From Alligator mississippiensis (Eukaryota > Chordata > Crocodylia > Alligatoridae), in contig NC_081833.1 in assembly GCF_030867095.1 (NCBI RefSeq), forward strand, positions 69,901,895 through 69,965,894: 64,000 bases of DNA, written 5' to 3'. Below the pieces are notes generated by a model. That model saw nothing but the letters and a program-made list of their open reading frames with translations. It was not told the origin of the DNA and searched no databases. Shown one piece after another: positions 51,601-63,775 of this stretch. The number at the start of each line of letters is the position of its first letter. Positions within the stretch are counted from its first letter, which is position 1. Position numbers and translations under genes: made by a program.

Positions 51601-52080
51601 GTACTAAATCCCAAAAGTGCATCTTTCCTACAGCATGTTGAAACACACTTCAAATACAGTTGGCAAATGTCATTGGAAATGTCTTATTCCATTACAGTAG
51701 GACTCTTCAACTTCTAATGGACAGACTGTTTTCAAGGGGTTTTCTGTCTGTCGTTTTTTTTATTTTAGCCAGTAGACTTGCAATGAAAGTCAGAAATAAG
51801 CTTTTTTTGTTTGTTTGTTTTATATACAACTTACAAGTGACAATCCAAAGAAGGAGTGTTGTCTTAGTAATAGTTGTGAAATGTTTCGTATGCTAATGCA
51901 TGCAAAGAGAACCCTGTGCCAAAAGATTTTTTTCATGTCTCTCATTACTCTCTGAAGGAAGCTGGAGTGTTACATAAAGCTACAACTTATTCACAACAGT
52001 GTTGAAACATTTTTGTTCAATGAAGTCCTTATTTACTTCTGTAAATTATGCATATTTTGGAATAAACTGTATTTCAATCT
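48601..52080. other. ATMIN downstream region or extended 3' UTR
   Basis: AT-rich and free of classified repeats. A second good signal, GGAATAAACTG at about 52060 with GT-rich sequence after it, suggests an extended ATMIN 3' UTR, though this cannot be told from sequence alone. Small open frames are unsupported. Confidence 0.35.
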
Positions 52081-54416
52081 GTGTTTTGCCTCATTGGTAG
52101 TATTTTTTTTCATTGTGGTCATGCTTGAGTTTCCAAAAGAAGGTAGATAATCACTTGTATTGGCTGTACAAGAAATAGGGGATGAGATCATTTCTGAATG
52201 AGAATTGTTTTTGTTGGCGTTCTATATAGAAGGATACTCTGCTGAATATCAAAGATGCCACTACAGAGTGTTTTAATTGGGGTAGGGAAGATGAGCGAGG
52301 GAGTGGCACTGTGTAGTCCATATACAATAAAGTCGTTGAATCGCTGCTCGCAATGCAAAATGAAACTTGGAACTATGGAGCTATACCTGGCACTTCCATG
52401 AAGATAATAGTTGCAGTGTACAGGACCAAATTAACACTCAAAGTCTGTGTCTGCAGCCCACTGCTCTTAGAGAATCCGTGGTGTAAAGCAGGAAAATTCT
52501 CAGGGCCTATTGTTTAAGAACCTGTAGAAACTTCTAATCATCATCAACTAAAAATAGCAAAAAAAAAAAATATGTTGCTTTCCTGCCTTTTCCTATGGGT
52601 TTCAGTTGGATATAGCCTTCTCCTGCCTGCTGTGTGGTGTTGAGGTGTATTAATAAACAAGTGCTACATTCCTCTACAAAGGGTATTGGGTAAGGTATTG
52701 AAGTAATCCATATTGTACACAGAACAGTGCCACATAAGATGCCTAGCTTGGTTTCCCAGCGATTTACCGGCAGGTTTTTAAAACGGCTGTCAGATGCAGA
52801 TGGCAGTTTATTGCAGTGAAGTGCATGGTCTTGACTACAATTTGGGCTGCTGGAAGTTACTACAAAGCTGATAAACTGTCACAGGACATTGCAAAGAAAA
52901 TGGAGGGAATGAGGAAACAAAGGAAAAACTTTATAGAAAAACCTCAAATTCACTGCGAGTCCTGCGCCATGGCATCATACAGTGACGGAACAAAGATTTG
53001 CAAAAGATAGCAGATAAAAATGTAACCAAATTACCTTTTGAAATGCACATAGAAAGTGGATTTGTCATGGCTGTATGAGATCCATAAATTTAATGTTAGT
53101 CATTTGGTAAGGTAGAAGTCAAGTTTTACTCCTGTCTCCAAATTTTAGGTAGAACTAGAGATCATAGTATAAACAAAGCAAAACCTACAACCAAGAGATG
53201 CCAGAGTAACTTGCTTGTGCTGCTTTTGAACCATTTATTCATTCTCTGACCCTCTCCCCTGCTTCCCTCCCCCCACCCCGACATTTAATACTGCCCCCCC
53301 ACAAACTGGATACTTTTGTGTGCAAAACACTAGCTTACACTTGTTGTTGCCCCTGGTGTACTACTGTACCGCTATCTTGTGTAGGTGCCCAGTATTCAAG
53401 GGAATAAGAACAAATAGAAGTGACTGAGTGAAGCTGTTTTGTTACTACGTGTCTGCCATGTTTGGGCTATATGTGAAACATTGTCACGCCACACTGGGGT
53501 ACAGACAAGCTCTGGAACAATCTTGCACAGGTGCAAATCCAGCAGCATTAAACCTGAGACATGTTAGTACTGCATTTGTCCAGCTCAGCTGCATTTTAAC
53601 CACGGCAAAACTGACTTGTATCAGTGCACAAGAAGCTGTACATTTCCAGGTGTAGCACCCCTATGAACAAGGACGCAATGCTCTGATCTCAAGAACGTGC
53701 ACCCAAAGTGCTGAGAGTCTGCTGCATCTTACTGAACAAGTGCTACATTTATCGCCAGAGGGCTTTATGGTGAGGTTAAAGTAATCCTTATTGTGTATAG
53801 ATGCATGCACAACTTTGCAATCTGGTTTAGTGTCTACCCTGTGAGGGCTGCCTCTTGGTTACTTGTGTAAATTGACATGAATTGTATTTAATGCAGGGTG
53901 TACATGGGAATGTTGCATTGGGTTTCACAGACTTCTGAGTGCCTCGTCTGTCAGTTCCCCCTCTTTCCTGATGGCAGCGAGAAGGTTACCAGATTTCACA
54001 AATGCTTTTAGATAGGCAGTCAGTGTTCAGCAGTTAGCTGGGAATTGAGTCTTAGGTTAAGGTATCTGAAGCTGGTTTTGAACGCTGCATATCCAAAAGA
54101 GACTGCACAGAACCACTTCCAGTGACTGTGCTGTACATGGGAGGAGTTGAATTCTGTCAGTTAAACTGGTGGAGTTATATTGGCCCAGCTGAGCAGATTT
54201 GACCCAAAGATCTGAAATCATAGACTAAACCAGAGGGCAGGTACAAAATGGTCAAGAAGGGCCAGAAACTCTAAAAGGCAGCATGGGCATTGTGATGCCT
54301 CCGACTGTTAAGGGTGGCAACAGCTGTCCTGAGACAAATATATTTTTGACCTGCTTCCTTTAGTTTCACCGTGTGTGTGGTGACTTCTGCTATTATTGAA
54401 AGCAGCCCTAACAAAG
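52081..54416. other. Convergent spacer between ATMIN and the C16orf46-like pair
   Basis: Spacer that includes the probable 3' UTR of the truncated C16orf46-like copy. A minus-strand AATAAA (TTTATT at about 53233 on plus) could end that transcript. A short diverged duplication links about 52665-52740 with 53733-53806. Confidence 0.4.
54290..54416 (-). pseudogene. Out-of-frame remnant of copy B C-terminus
   Basis: In a shifted frame the sequence reads VRAAFNNSRSHHTHGETKG, then SRSKI, matching VRSPFTSNIRSRNPEAKQG and SESKI of copy A. After a second frame change it reads SGQLLPPLTVGGIT, matching SGLLPSLTVSHVT. It is the decayed end of the exon. Confidence 0.75.
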
Positions 54417-55301
54417 CTAGGTTTGGTATTCTGCATTCCCCATTTGCGGAAACTGCATGCTGGCAAGCTGACTGTTCTCTGTCCAAGCAAGAGAGCTAGA
54501 AACAGGTGCAGTATTTTTGTCTGATGAAAAAGCATAAAGCCAGTGAAAGTGTTTGGGGTTGACATGCAAGAATGAGGCCTCTGGGAGCCAGTGATCAAAA
54601 AGTGCTGTATGATGTTTTACTTTCCGTATGGTGGTGTTCATGTCATGATCGGTTTCCTTTTCAACTGTTTGCTTGGGTTTAGTACCAGGAACACAGGCAT
54701 CTGTTTCAGTGGAAGTAGCACTGAGACTTAGATCATTACCCTGAATAGAAACCACACTGCTTTTCTCTACAGACGGGTCCAGCGGCAAAAAGGGAGCTGC
54801 CGTTGTCTGTGGTAACAAGACCAGTAATGTCTTTAAAGTAATGCATGTCAAGCTTTCATAAGGAGAACAAAGGCTTAAGCGCAGTGGACTCGTATCTTTA
54901 TGTTCCGGGGATTTGTTTATTTGCTTTTCTGGTTGCCTCTTATTAAGTTCCTTTCTCAGCACATTTTTCTTTTCATCTTGGAAAGTCCAACTAGAACATG
55001 ATTTGTCGATATGCCTTGCTCCCTTGGAGCCATTTGTCATAGCAACACAACTAAAAGGCTCAATGCAATACACTGGAACTTTTTCTCTTCCCAAAACAAT
55101 ATCTCCTACAGCACATGTAGGCAATTTGAAATTAATTTTTGATGTTTCTGTAGACTTAGTTGTCTGGACCACATCTCTGTCAGTAGCTGGCACAAGAACT
55201 ATGCATGATAGGTAAGTAACTGTTTTGCTTGCCATTGGTTTTTTGGACTTGCTGTGTACTTGATGACAGGTGATAGGAACATGTTTACCCCAACTTTTTA
55301 C
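54417..55301 (-). CDS. C16orf46-like paralogue, C-terminally truncated (copy B)
   Basis: A single minus-strand exon, opened by an acceptor (TTTTGTGTTCCAG) and starting VKSWGKHVPITC, runs open for 294 codons. It aligns with copy A throughout: VKSWGK/VQGWGK at the start, LPEASFLHVNPKHFHW against LPKASFLQGDPELLHW, and NSQLASMQ against NCNLASMQ. Right after ATGCAG, a 22-nt insertion absent from copy A shifts the frame, and the protein ends 13 residues later (GNAEYQT). Downstream, other frames still hold the lost C-terminus: FNNSRSHHTHGETKGSRSKI, then LLPPLTV, equivalent to LLPSLTV in copy A. It may be a pseudogene in the making or a shortened protein. Family function is unknown. The 5' exon was not found. 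Confidence 0.75.
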   Translation of the reverse strand, partial: VKSWGKHVPITCHQVHSKSKKPMASKTVTYLSCIVLVPATDRDVVQTTKSTETSKINFKLPTCAVGDIVLGREKVPVYCIEPFSCVAMTNGSKGARHIDKSCSSWTFQDEKKNVLRKELNKRQPEKQINKSPEHKDTSPLRLSLCSPYESLTCITLKTLLVLLPQTTAAPFLPLDPSVEKSSVVSIQGNDLSLSATSTETDACVPGTKPKQTVEKETDHDMNTTIRKVKHHTALFDHWLPEASFLHVNPKHFHWLYAFSSDKNTAPVSSSLAWTENSQLASMQFPQMGNAEYQT

Positions 55302-57210
55302 CTGGAACACAAAAGCATATTAAATCTCCATTACTAATAGTAAAATAATTAGCCAGGTAGTTGCTAAGTGTATTATGGTATTGACATTAAAAGAGCACAA
55401 TTCTTTTGAATCCTCTTTGGGATCAAGACATCCCAGATGTAGAGATGTAGATGTAGAGATGTAGACATCTTCTCTACCTCATTTAAAAAAAAAATCCCTT
55501 TCTCAGTTCTTCTGACAAGTCCAAGTTTGCAATACAGGCTATATAGCCCACTTCACTCGCGTCTTTTGGGGCAGTTATCCACAAGCATGACTATATATTC
55601 CATGGTTGTCACCTCCTGATGCCTATCCTACTCTAGTAGAAACCTCTTCCTACCACTCGCATGGATTTGACATTTTGTCAGTTTTACAAAGGCTTCAATG
55701 ACCACCCTTTGTTTTATCGCGAAATCCTCACCTGTAGGAAGCTGTAGCTCACTCATGAGGAAGATTCTTGTAACTTCTCACACTTTAGGACAGTCCAAAT
55801 TCACCCAGGCAGCTATAAAGTACACGTACGCATTCTGCTTGTCAGGGCAATTTCTGATTTCATCCTTACCATCCTACATCCAAAACAGTTCCACTGAAGA
55901 CAGTGGGCAGAAGGAAATGGGGGGTCTTATTGTTGGTGCACAGGACATGCAAGGCTATGGATCTGGGTTCTGTTCTAGACTCCCATCACAGACTTCCAGT
56001 GTGGGACTTTGTTCAAGTCTCTTGCCCTCTGTATGGCCCAAGTTCTGCATCTGTAAAATTAATATGTCCCCATCCTATATGAGTAGTGTAAGCCTTGATT
56101 CATTATTGTTTTGAGTGCTCAGATGCCACTCAGTAATAAAATGCTTATAAAATCAGAATTTTATATTGTTCGAGGAGTAACTGATAGGCCTGCTGTCTTT
56201 GAAACATGAGGGCTGTGGGACACTATGGCTTACTACAGTGCAAAATGTTGCTGTTCATAATTATATAAGGGAGTAATTGAGTATATTAGAGCTCCGCTGA
56301 GTTGTGGTGTTATCCTGATTTTGAATTTGCACAATGGATACACAAGCAACGCATTTCCCTTTACAAACTGAAAGATGACAATCATTTTCTCTGGGTATTG
56401 AAGAACAATTATTTCCTTTTACTATTCTATTTGCCTTTCTACTCTACTTATTCTACTACTTTACTTTCTAAATACTTGTATTCATTAATATTACTTGCAT
56501 TTTACTAAAGCTGCTGTTAACATGCCCAATGAAATTCTTTTGTTCCTAAATCCTAACCAAGTTAGACCTAGAAAAGTAATGAGTCCTCATATAGTGAAAA
56601 CAAAGTACAAAGAAAAACTGAGACATTTGGCTCTTTTAAAACATATCTTTAAGAGTAACTTGTTAATACACCCATAAAACTTGGAACCAAACCTCAATTT
56701 TTTTACTCTACCCTCAAACTTTCCTATAATGTCAAATTGTTTACCCTATGTTGTGTCTTGACATCCAGTGAATGCTACTTTATTTAATTACTCTAGTGAA
56801 CATAGATGTTTGGGTTTGCTTCCTCTTAGTTGATAAATAATACAGTAGGTCACTGTTCAGTATTCTCACTGAGGCGTGGTATTTTCTTTTGTCTGAACAA
56901 TAAACAACGTCCTTCCTTTCCAAACTTGGAAATGTTAGTATTTACATCTGTCTTGTACATATGTTTCAATATTGCTAGCTAGTGAACAGCAAATAAAGTA
57001 TTGTGTGAGGACTAGAAGCAGATATGTTTGAACTGTTTCACCTTTTGTACTGTTTGTTGTTTGTGAAGGATTTTATTTGATCTTAATTAATTTCTACTTC
57101 TTGCCTCGGAACAGGGTTTGTTTTGTTTTGTTTTAAAAGTAAAACATCATGTTGGAGACTAGGAGAGAGACAACTTCCCTCTGCAGCACTGCTTCGGAAA
57201 CATCCTAGAT
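55302..57210. other. Spacer or intron upstream of copy B; nothing recognised
   Basis: AT-rich. It contains a short tandem run of GATGTAGA-like units at 55433-55468. I found no exon matching the human C16orf46 N-terminus (around GTGWEEA). Confidence 0.4.
55433..55468. repeat. Short tandem repeat of ATGTAGAG units
   Basis: Three to four adjacent ATGTAGAG/ATGTAG units in the upstream intron or spacer of copy B. Confidence 0.7.
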
Positions 57211-57450
57211 CAGGGGTCATCAACCTTTCAGAGGTGTGGATTGCCAATCTCTCTGCCCTCCTCTGCTTAAGAGGTGCCACTGAAAACCATGGTGAACACC
57301 AATCAGAAACAAAAAGTTGGCAAGGGCACAGAGCAGGAGGGTTTCTTGAAGTCACCACTTTAAAGCAGCCACTTCAGATCAGCCCCCTGCATGCATGCAG
57401 GCAGCCAGGTCCAGCTCACAGCTGATGATCCCTAGACAGACTGTCCCCTG
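57211..57450. mobile_element. hAT-like element (right edge uncertain)
   Basis: Starts CAGGGGTCATCAACCTTTCA, a Charlie-type terminus. A candidate right end CTGTCCCCTG at 57450 gives CAGGGG in reverse, although the sequence GCTGATGATCCCTAG at about 57420 is an alternative inner match. TAGAT occurs at both flanks, offset by a base. Confidence 0.5.
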
Positions 57451-58929
57451 ATAGATTCGTGGTCACGTAGATACCTTGTTCTGTAGTAAAATGCATCTCC
57501 TCGTTTACACAGTGGCCTATGGTATACATCGGTGGTGAGTTTCATCCTAAAGCTTTAATTAGAACCATAAAAATAAGGCAGATCACATTTTGTCTTCCCA
57601 TCTAGGAAGTTTCTAAATCACCGAGCAAGTAAAGATGTAGGATAACAGTGCAAACCTGGAAGGATCTAAGGACAATTCTAGCATGAGCACTGGGGAAAAG
57701 AAAACAGACTTTGCCAAGGTCTCTATGCTGTCAAGATATAATCATGCCTATGAAACTGTTATGACAGACTTGTTGACTTTCCACTGCCTTGATTCCTAGA
57801 AACTACTAAGATAAAATGGAGCCACTGACCTCAGCTGGTCACTAGTTGAGACTTTCAAAGGCAACAAGGGCTTTTAAATGAGCAAAATGCTGAATGCTGC
57901 AGTCAACTCTGCAACAGGAGAGGTAACTTACAGTCAGATTTCTTTATAAATAACTCTTTTCTCCTCTTCCTACTCTAATATCATGGGCACCACGTAGAGA
58001 AACAGTCATATTCCTGATTCAAATTACAGCATTTGTAAACCAACCTTAGAATTCAAAGTACTTGGTTATTCTATGCAACGACATGCTGTAATAGCCATTA
58101 TTTCACAGAACAGAAGGTAGGTAAAGCAGCGCTCACTTTCACGCATCTGTCTGGGCTTATATGTAAATGTCTCTCACAACTGCTCTCAGATTTCCACACT
58201 CAGTAATAAGCGGACACAGTGGAATACCTGATACTAACTGCTATATAAAATCACTTAAAGGCTTCCCACAATTCATTAAAATTTTACTGGAAAGATGAAA
58301 CAAATTCCATCATCATTATTCACGTGCAAGCCCTAGTGAAATAGCTTACAAATTCTGTAAGCAGACATGACTATGGATTTTTTTTTCCCAGTAAGGTTTG
58401 CAAGATTTGAATCAGTCGTGACGCTTTCCTTCTCAATTATTTGGGGGTGATCTCACTACTCCATCCCGAACTCGTACAAAAATATTATCCGCAGAATTCT
58501 ACATTCTCTATTTATCTATACCAAGGGATGCAATTTGCCTCCAGTCACTGCTCCAAGTTTTCAAACAGTGCTGTTTATTTACCATAATCACTGGACTAAA
58601 ACTTAACTAGAGAAAGAAAATAATCTCAGGGTAGAGCTGAGTGCTTAGCACCGAAATTTAGTACAGTGAATTCTCCAAAGTAGGGATTAAAAATATGGGC
58701 TTTCAGTAGGTGGCACTCTTCTCTCCGAACTAACAATGCTTTATTGTTTCAAGTGCTATCTTGTAGATCTGAGAGGTCAAACTGAAGGCCTAACCATATT
58801 ACAAAGCAGTGATGGCTTTCTTCATGTCGCAATAAAAAAAAAAAAAAATCTTTTTTTACTAAGAGTTTCTGAAACCATTTACTCTTCTCTGGCTATAAAG
58901 GTGAGTGAAGTATTTAAGCTGTATTAGAT
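57451..58929. other. Spacer; nothing recognised
   Basis: AT-rich sequence with no classified feature apart from a poly-A/poly-T pair at about 58833-58857. Confidence 0.4.
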
Positions 58930-59542
58930 CAGTGGTTCCCAACTTTTTTTATATTACGGACCAGCAAACTCACTCAAAGAACTTGGTGGACCGGGTATAG
59001 AAACAATTTAACTTTGCATATTTAAACCTGCAAATTATTTAAATATGTAAATTTGTAAATATTTAAACTTGTACCCGGGTGTGGGTTGGGGCACCGCAGC
59101 CGTAGGTACCGAGACTGCAGGGGAGGGGGCTACACAGGCGGTGGCCTGCGGGGACTCAGCTGGGGCTGTCTGGGAAGAAGGGGCTCTACTACCTTCCTTA
59201 GGAGCAAGCAGCAGAGCCGCCTCACGGGCATTTTCCCCACCTGCATGGCCCCGCTCCCAGCCATGGGCAGGGTTGGGGTGGGGGTCCTGCCCGGCCTGCC
59301 CTGGTGCAGGCTCGAGCACCTGCTGCGTGAGCAGCGCCTTGCTAGGTGCAGCTACGGCAGCGGGAATGGGACGGAGCTGGCCATTTCCCTCCCGGGGCTG
59401 CCCTACCGCCCGGTTTTAACCCTGCACGTGGCTGCCAGTAATGGAAGCTGCTCACCCAGGTGGACAGACGGGGGTCCGAGTGAGGGATGCATGCCACAGC
59501 CCGGCAGCCAACCCTTCATGGCCTGATGGTTGGAAACCTCTG
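58930..59542. mobile_element. hAT-like element with GC-rich core
   Basis: Starts CAGTGGTTCCCAACTT and ends GGTTGGAAACCTCTG, whose reverse complement CAGAGGTTTCCAACC is a good inverted match. Flanks TATTAGAT (58922-58929) and CATTAAAT (59543-59550) agree at six of eight. The 613-bp body contains a CpG-rich core (59075-59520) that could be mistaken for a promoter island. Confidence 0.7.
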
Positions 59543-60640
59543 CATTAAATGGTTACTATGAAGATATTTGTAAACTGGTTTGGGAGTAAAAGAATTAAAT
59601 AAATGTGACAGTACCAGTCAATAGCTAGACCTTCTTAAATCTAGTAGTTGCTGATCCTAGTCTTTGGCATAAAAATAAAACGCTTTCTATTCAGAATTTT
59701 GAATGGTATTATTTTTATCCTATTGCTTTCAAGATAGTATCAAATGCATCAAAATAGGGAGAAAATTACATGGCACAAAATCTGATTTGTAGACTGAGGA
59801 ACATGTGGTAATGTGCATGTGAAAAAGCATTTAATCTAAACTGCCATACTTTGTGAATGCAAAGTTACTTTAAATTATAGCAGCAAATTAAAATCAAACT
59901 AAAACACTGTTCACTTAACAGACAGACAAAACTTTATCTAAAAATCCCTGTTCACTAAAAAAAAATCAAGGGTTACATGCTAGTCAAATGTGGAGGGAAG
60001 CAAAGAAACAAGGAGAAAATCTTAAATCATACTTAAAACCAAATGAAAACAAAAAGTGGTAAATAACTGATCACTTGGTCATGGCACTATAGTAAAGCTG
60101 CTGTTCTCCAGGTCAGTTGAGGACTATTTCTAATGCATTTTTTTCAGCTCCAGTTCAGCAAAGTGCTTGTACAAATGCTTCAGGCCTATGGAACTCAACA
60201 GAACTTAATCCTGTGCTTAAATTAAAACCACTCTTAAACGTCTTGCTTCCTAGACATGGCCTTAGGAATGTACTTGAAGTTAAGCTTAGGTGCTCAGCTG
60301 GATCAGCTACCAAAATTCCACCCAAGATCATACCACACAAGGGCTGCATCCAAATTAGGAAGCTGCATTTCAGCCACCTCCAGAACAAAGGAGTCTTCTG
60401 CAGGTATCATACTGCACAGTATACAGTCAGACAGATCTTTAACCTGTTAACTGAAAAGTAAATCTATTTGAAAGTAAAGGATAGTGTTATAAACTGACAC
60501 ACCAATAACACCTACAAAATTCACAAATAGTTGTGCTCAGAAGCAGAATTTAGTGTGTATCTTCAATTTTTTTCTCATACAATGAGCCCAACAAATACAA
60601 AAAGAAAAAAAAAAGGCATGGAATTACAATATAAAAAACG
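59543..60640. other. Probable 3' UTR or downstream region of C16orf46 (copy A)
   Basis: AT-rich, no classified repeat. No canonical minus-strand AATAAA lies close to the stop, so the 3' end of the transcript cannot be placed. Confidence 0.4.
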
Positions 60641-61645
60641 TTAGGTCAGTTTAGAAGACAGTGCAGTTAGTGTAACGTGGCTGACCGTTAAGGAGGGCAA
60701 CAGTCCAGAAAGCAGTGAGAGCTCCTGTATCTTTGATTCACTTCCTTGCTTGGCCTCGGGATTTCTGCTTCTGATGTTGCTGGTGAAAGGGCTCCTGACT
60801 GTCTCCTGTTTTGTGTACTGCATGCTGGCAAGATTACAGTTTTTTTTTAAAGTGACAGAATTAGAGGTGGTTGCTGTCTTTTTATCTGGCAAAAGAGCAC
60901 AATGCCAGTGCAAAAGCTCAGGGTCCCCTTGCAGAAAGGAGGCCTTTGGCAGGCTTGGGACAAAGGATGATTCATTCATTTTCATTTTCTCCTTCACTGT
61001 TGTGCTCACAACATCGATTTCTTTTTCCCTCCTTTGCTCTGTTTGAGATTCATGACCCTCAGAAGAAGTCTCTTCTGAAGTACCATAGAGCATTTTTGTC
61101 TGGGAGAAGACTGCTTTATTCTTCTTTAAAGAAGCATCTGGGTTATTCTTGGGAGTAGCATCTTTCACTGGTGGCAAAACTAGCGATGGCTTTAACAAAG
61201 ACTCGGCGTTATCAGTGTCAGGCACGCTAGGCTCATTGCTTTTCCTATCTTTATGTTTCAATGTTTCTAGGTGCCATATGCTGAATTCCTTTATTGGCAA
61301 ACTTTTCTTTTCACCCTGGAAGGCCTGAGGGGAGTGAAACTTGCCATTACAAATTTCTCTCTTAATACCATCTGTGATAGGACCGCAGATGGCCTCACTT
61401 GAATGGACTGGAACCTCTTCCTTTTCTGACACAGTCTCCTCTGTAGTACATGTACTGAACTTGCTGTTAGGTTTTGATTGTTCTTTTGCAGGCTTGGTTT
61501 CTAGGACCAAACTTTTTTCAGCAGTTTGCATCATATCTAAGCAAATCAGGCAATTGTTGTTGACAGCTTCACTTGCCCTGGATTTCTTGACTTTCTTTTG
61601 CAGCTGAAGGCAGGCAAATGGAGCAGCTTTACCCCAGCCTTGCAC
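60641..61645 (-). CDS. C16orf46: C16orf46 orthologue, large terminal coding exon (copy A)
   Basis: A minus-strand exon opened by the acceptor CTGTTGCCAG at 61646 and starting VQGWGKAAPFACLQLQKKVK. Human C16orf46, from memory, has AVQGWGRTSPAACIWPRKI at the same place. It runs 334 codons to a stop at 60641-60643. Conserved landmarks are NNNCLICLD (human SDCLVCV), GEKKSLPIKEFSIWH (human EKKSLQIKEFIWC), SLVLPPVKD (human LLVLPPLK) and the end LLPSLTVSHVTLTAL (human VLPSLTVSRVIIP). The protein is hydrophilic, lacks a recognised domain and has unknown function. The 5' exon encoding the start was not found to the right and is probably outside the window. Position after ATMIN, convergent, is as in human. 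Confidence 0.88.
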   Translation of the reverse strand: MQGWGKAAPFACLQLQKKVKKSRASEAVNNNCLICLDMMQTAEKSLVLETKPAKEQSKPNSKFSTCTTEETVSEKEEVPVHSSEAICGPITDGIKREICNGKFHSPQAFQGEKKSLPIKEFSIWHLETLKHKDRKSNEPSVPDTDNAESLLKPSLVLPPVKDATPKNNPDASLKKNKAVFSQTKMLYGTSEETSSEGHESQTEQRREKEIDVVSTTVKEKMKMNESSFVPSLPKASFLQGDPELLHWHCALLPDKKTATTSNSVTLKKNCNLASMQYTKQETVRSPFTSNIRSRNPEAKQGSESKIQELSLLSGLLPSLTVSHVTLTALSSKLT

Positions 61646-63770
61646 CTGGCAACAGAGAAGTACATTAAGTCTAACTTAGTTAGATACTTCACAAAAAAGG
61701 AAATGAAAGATGTATGAATCATTGCTTGTATCTAACACCACTCATGCTATTCAAGTTTTTACAGTAGAACAAAAAAAACAGGTTATTTTGTGGTTTTGGA
61801 AGTCCCATTTAAGGTGTACTCCAAGAAGTCTTAAACTGGCTAGGTTTTCATGACTGTCTTGCTTGCAATGGTAGTCTACCTAGAGGCTGATTCTGAAAGC
61901 CTGACAGCAAATAAACCTAAGATAATAACAAATCAAATTATGTTATCTCTAAAAGGGAGAAGTCCTCTCCCTCTGCTGTGGATTTGATTTGGGTTGTATC
62001 ACCTTTCCTTAACTCCTCCAACCAAGGGTATAAAAGAAAACTGAACTATACCAGTTTATATAACTAAGAGAAATAATTAAAACACCACTTTAAAATGGAA
62101 GGCATTGCCTCCACTAAAAAAAAATAAAATAAAATAATTATGGACTCTGCTGACCAAGTAAATCAAAGCCAAGTAAAATCTACTTGGATGTAGATCTCTT
62201 GTAGATCTAGAAGAGCATTTGCTCACCTGGTATTGAATGATGCTTAAAGGTAATAACCCCATTTGGCAAGTGACTAAGTGCAACAGATTTCTCTACAGAA
62301 CTTTATACCAGCAACCTACATCTCCACAGTGAATTTTATACAACTTACACGGACTCGTACCACTATTGAAAGAATAACTATACACCAAAGGTGTAAACTT
62401 AAGACAAAAAAAGGACAGAATACAGCCAGAAATAAGTGATTATGCAACCAGTCTGGGAAAAGAGAAAAGTTAAGCTACTTTGTTGCACAGTCCAGAACAC
62501 AAGAAAGGGAACGATTTCCCCACATTTATTAAGGGAAAACATTAAAAAAAAAAACAATGACTGGAAAGGAATGAGGGAAAATAAAGTACTGATATACAGT
62601 TAAATGCTACTAAATCATCATAATAGAAGCTAGCAATAACTGGTCACAAGGAATTGTTCCATGGGCAATGGCGAAGCCCTGCGCTTGGTGTCTAACAGAA
62701 ATCTGATCCCCGCGTCCCATGTGTTCATGTCAGTATTTTGTACCTGAATAAATTCCCTCTATATTATAAATCTAAGAACTGTGGGGTGGTTATTAAAAAT
62801 GAATGTTAAATACAAAATTCTGTGCCAGAACTAAAACCCAAGCATATAGGAATATATTTCTGAACATAAATGAATCCCAGTTAAATGCCTTTTTTTTTCC
62901 CTCCTATGTCCACCTGAATCCTCTGGAAGAAATAAAGGTCCCATTCTCACAATACTGCCTATATAAGCCTTTTATTCCTATAATTATCAATGTATTTATT
63001 TTTCAAGTAGTCAGTTTGCTATTTCTATTGGGGTGCAGACTGGCAACTTCTTATAGTTAAGTCTATGTATGCTTTATCTGGAAACCAATGGGAAAAAATT
63101 GCTATAGTAAAACTTAAGGTTTAAAATCCTGAAAAGATGGAGAGAGAATAAACTCAAAAAGATGCACTTTAAAGACTTAAAATATTTAGGTCTCAATTAT
63201 ATCAAAGATGTGGTTAGTCATGAATAAGGCAGGGTAGAGAGTTGCAACTTAGACTAATTCAGAGGTGCATAAATTTTGTACGCAACAACTCACTTTTGTA
63301 AGAACCTAGGCTGCACGTGTCTACTGAAATCAAGTAATCAAAAACAAACACAACTGAAAAGAACACACGTTCTGTACGGCAAAGATTATTTTGTATCCTT
63401 ACTGTGCTATAAAGTGTTTCGTTCCAATATCTGTGAAACCTGGTCGACTAGTGGTTTTTAACTATGAAAACAGGTTTTTCTACTTGGAAAGGTCTATCCT
63501 ACAAGCAGCTGTTGACACCAGTTAGAAGACTGCACTACTGAGAAAATCTAGCAATTTAATACTAGGAATCTTGAATATATTTGCCTTTCAATTTTAAAAT
63601 GTATAGAAATAATTGACCATGGTTGTCTTAGAAGCTTCTAAATCACTGTATAATGGCAAGGCACAAACCCCTATAATATCTTCTAATTATCTATTATTAG
63701 TACAGTTTGGTTCAGCTGTTACTGTTACTGTAGGAGAGAAAATATCTTGAGGTTTTTAAGATGTTTTTGG
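61646..63770. other. C16orf46 intron upstream of the terminal exon; nothing recognised
   Basis: AT-rich intron-like sequence. A candidate donor (ATACCAG/GTGAGC, minus, at about 62226) follows no recognisable C16orf46 coding sequence. Confidence 0.4.
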
Positions 63771-63775
63771 TATTA

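Noticed and set aside
52816-53010. 64-codon plus-strand frame (ADKLSQDIAKKMEGMRKQRK)
   Set aside because: Protein-like composition but short, without homologue I recognise or splice context.
55690-55810. Possible 5' exon of copy B with CTACAG/GTGAGG donor (minus strand)
   Set aside because: The sequence before the donor does not encode anything like the human C16orf46 N-terminal region.
60117-60461. 114-codon plus-strand frame beside copy A
   Set aside because: Antisense to the probable 3' region of copy A, with no recognised similarity.
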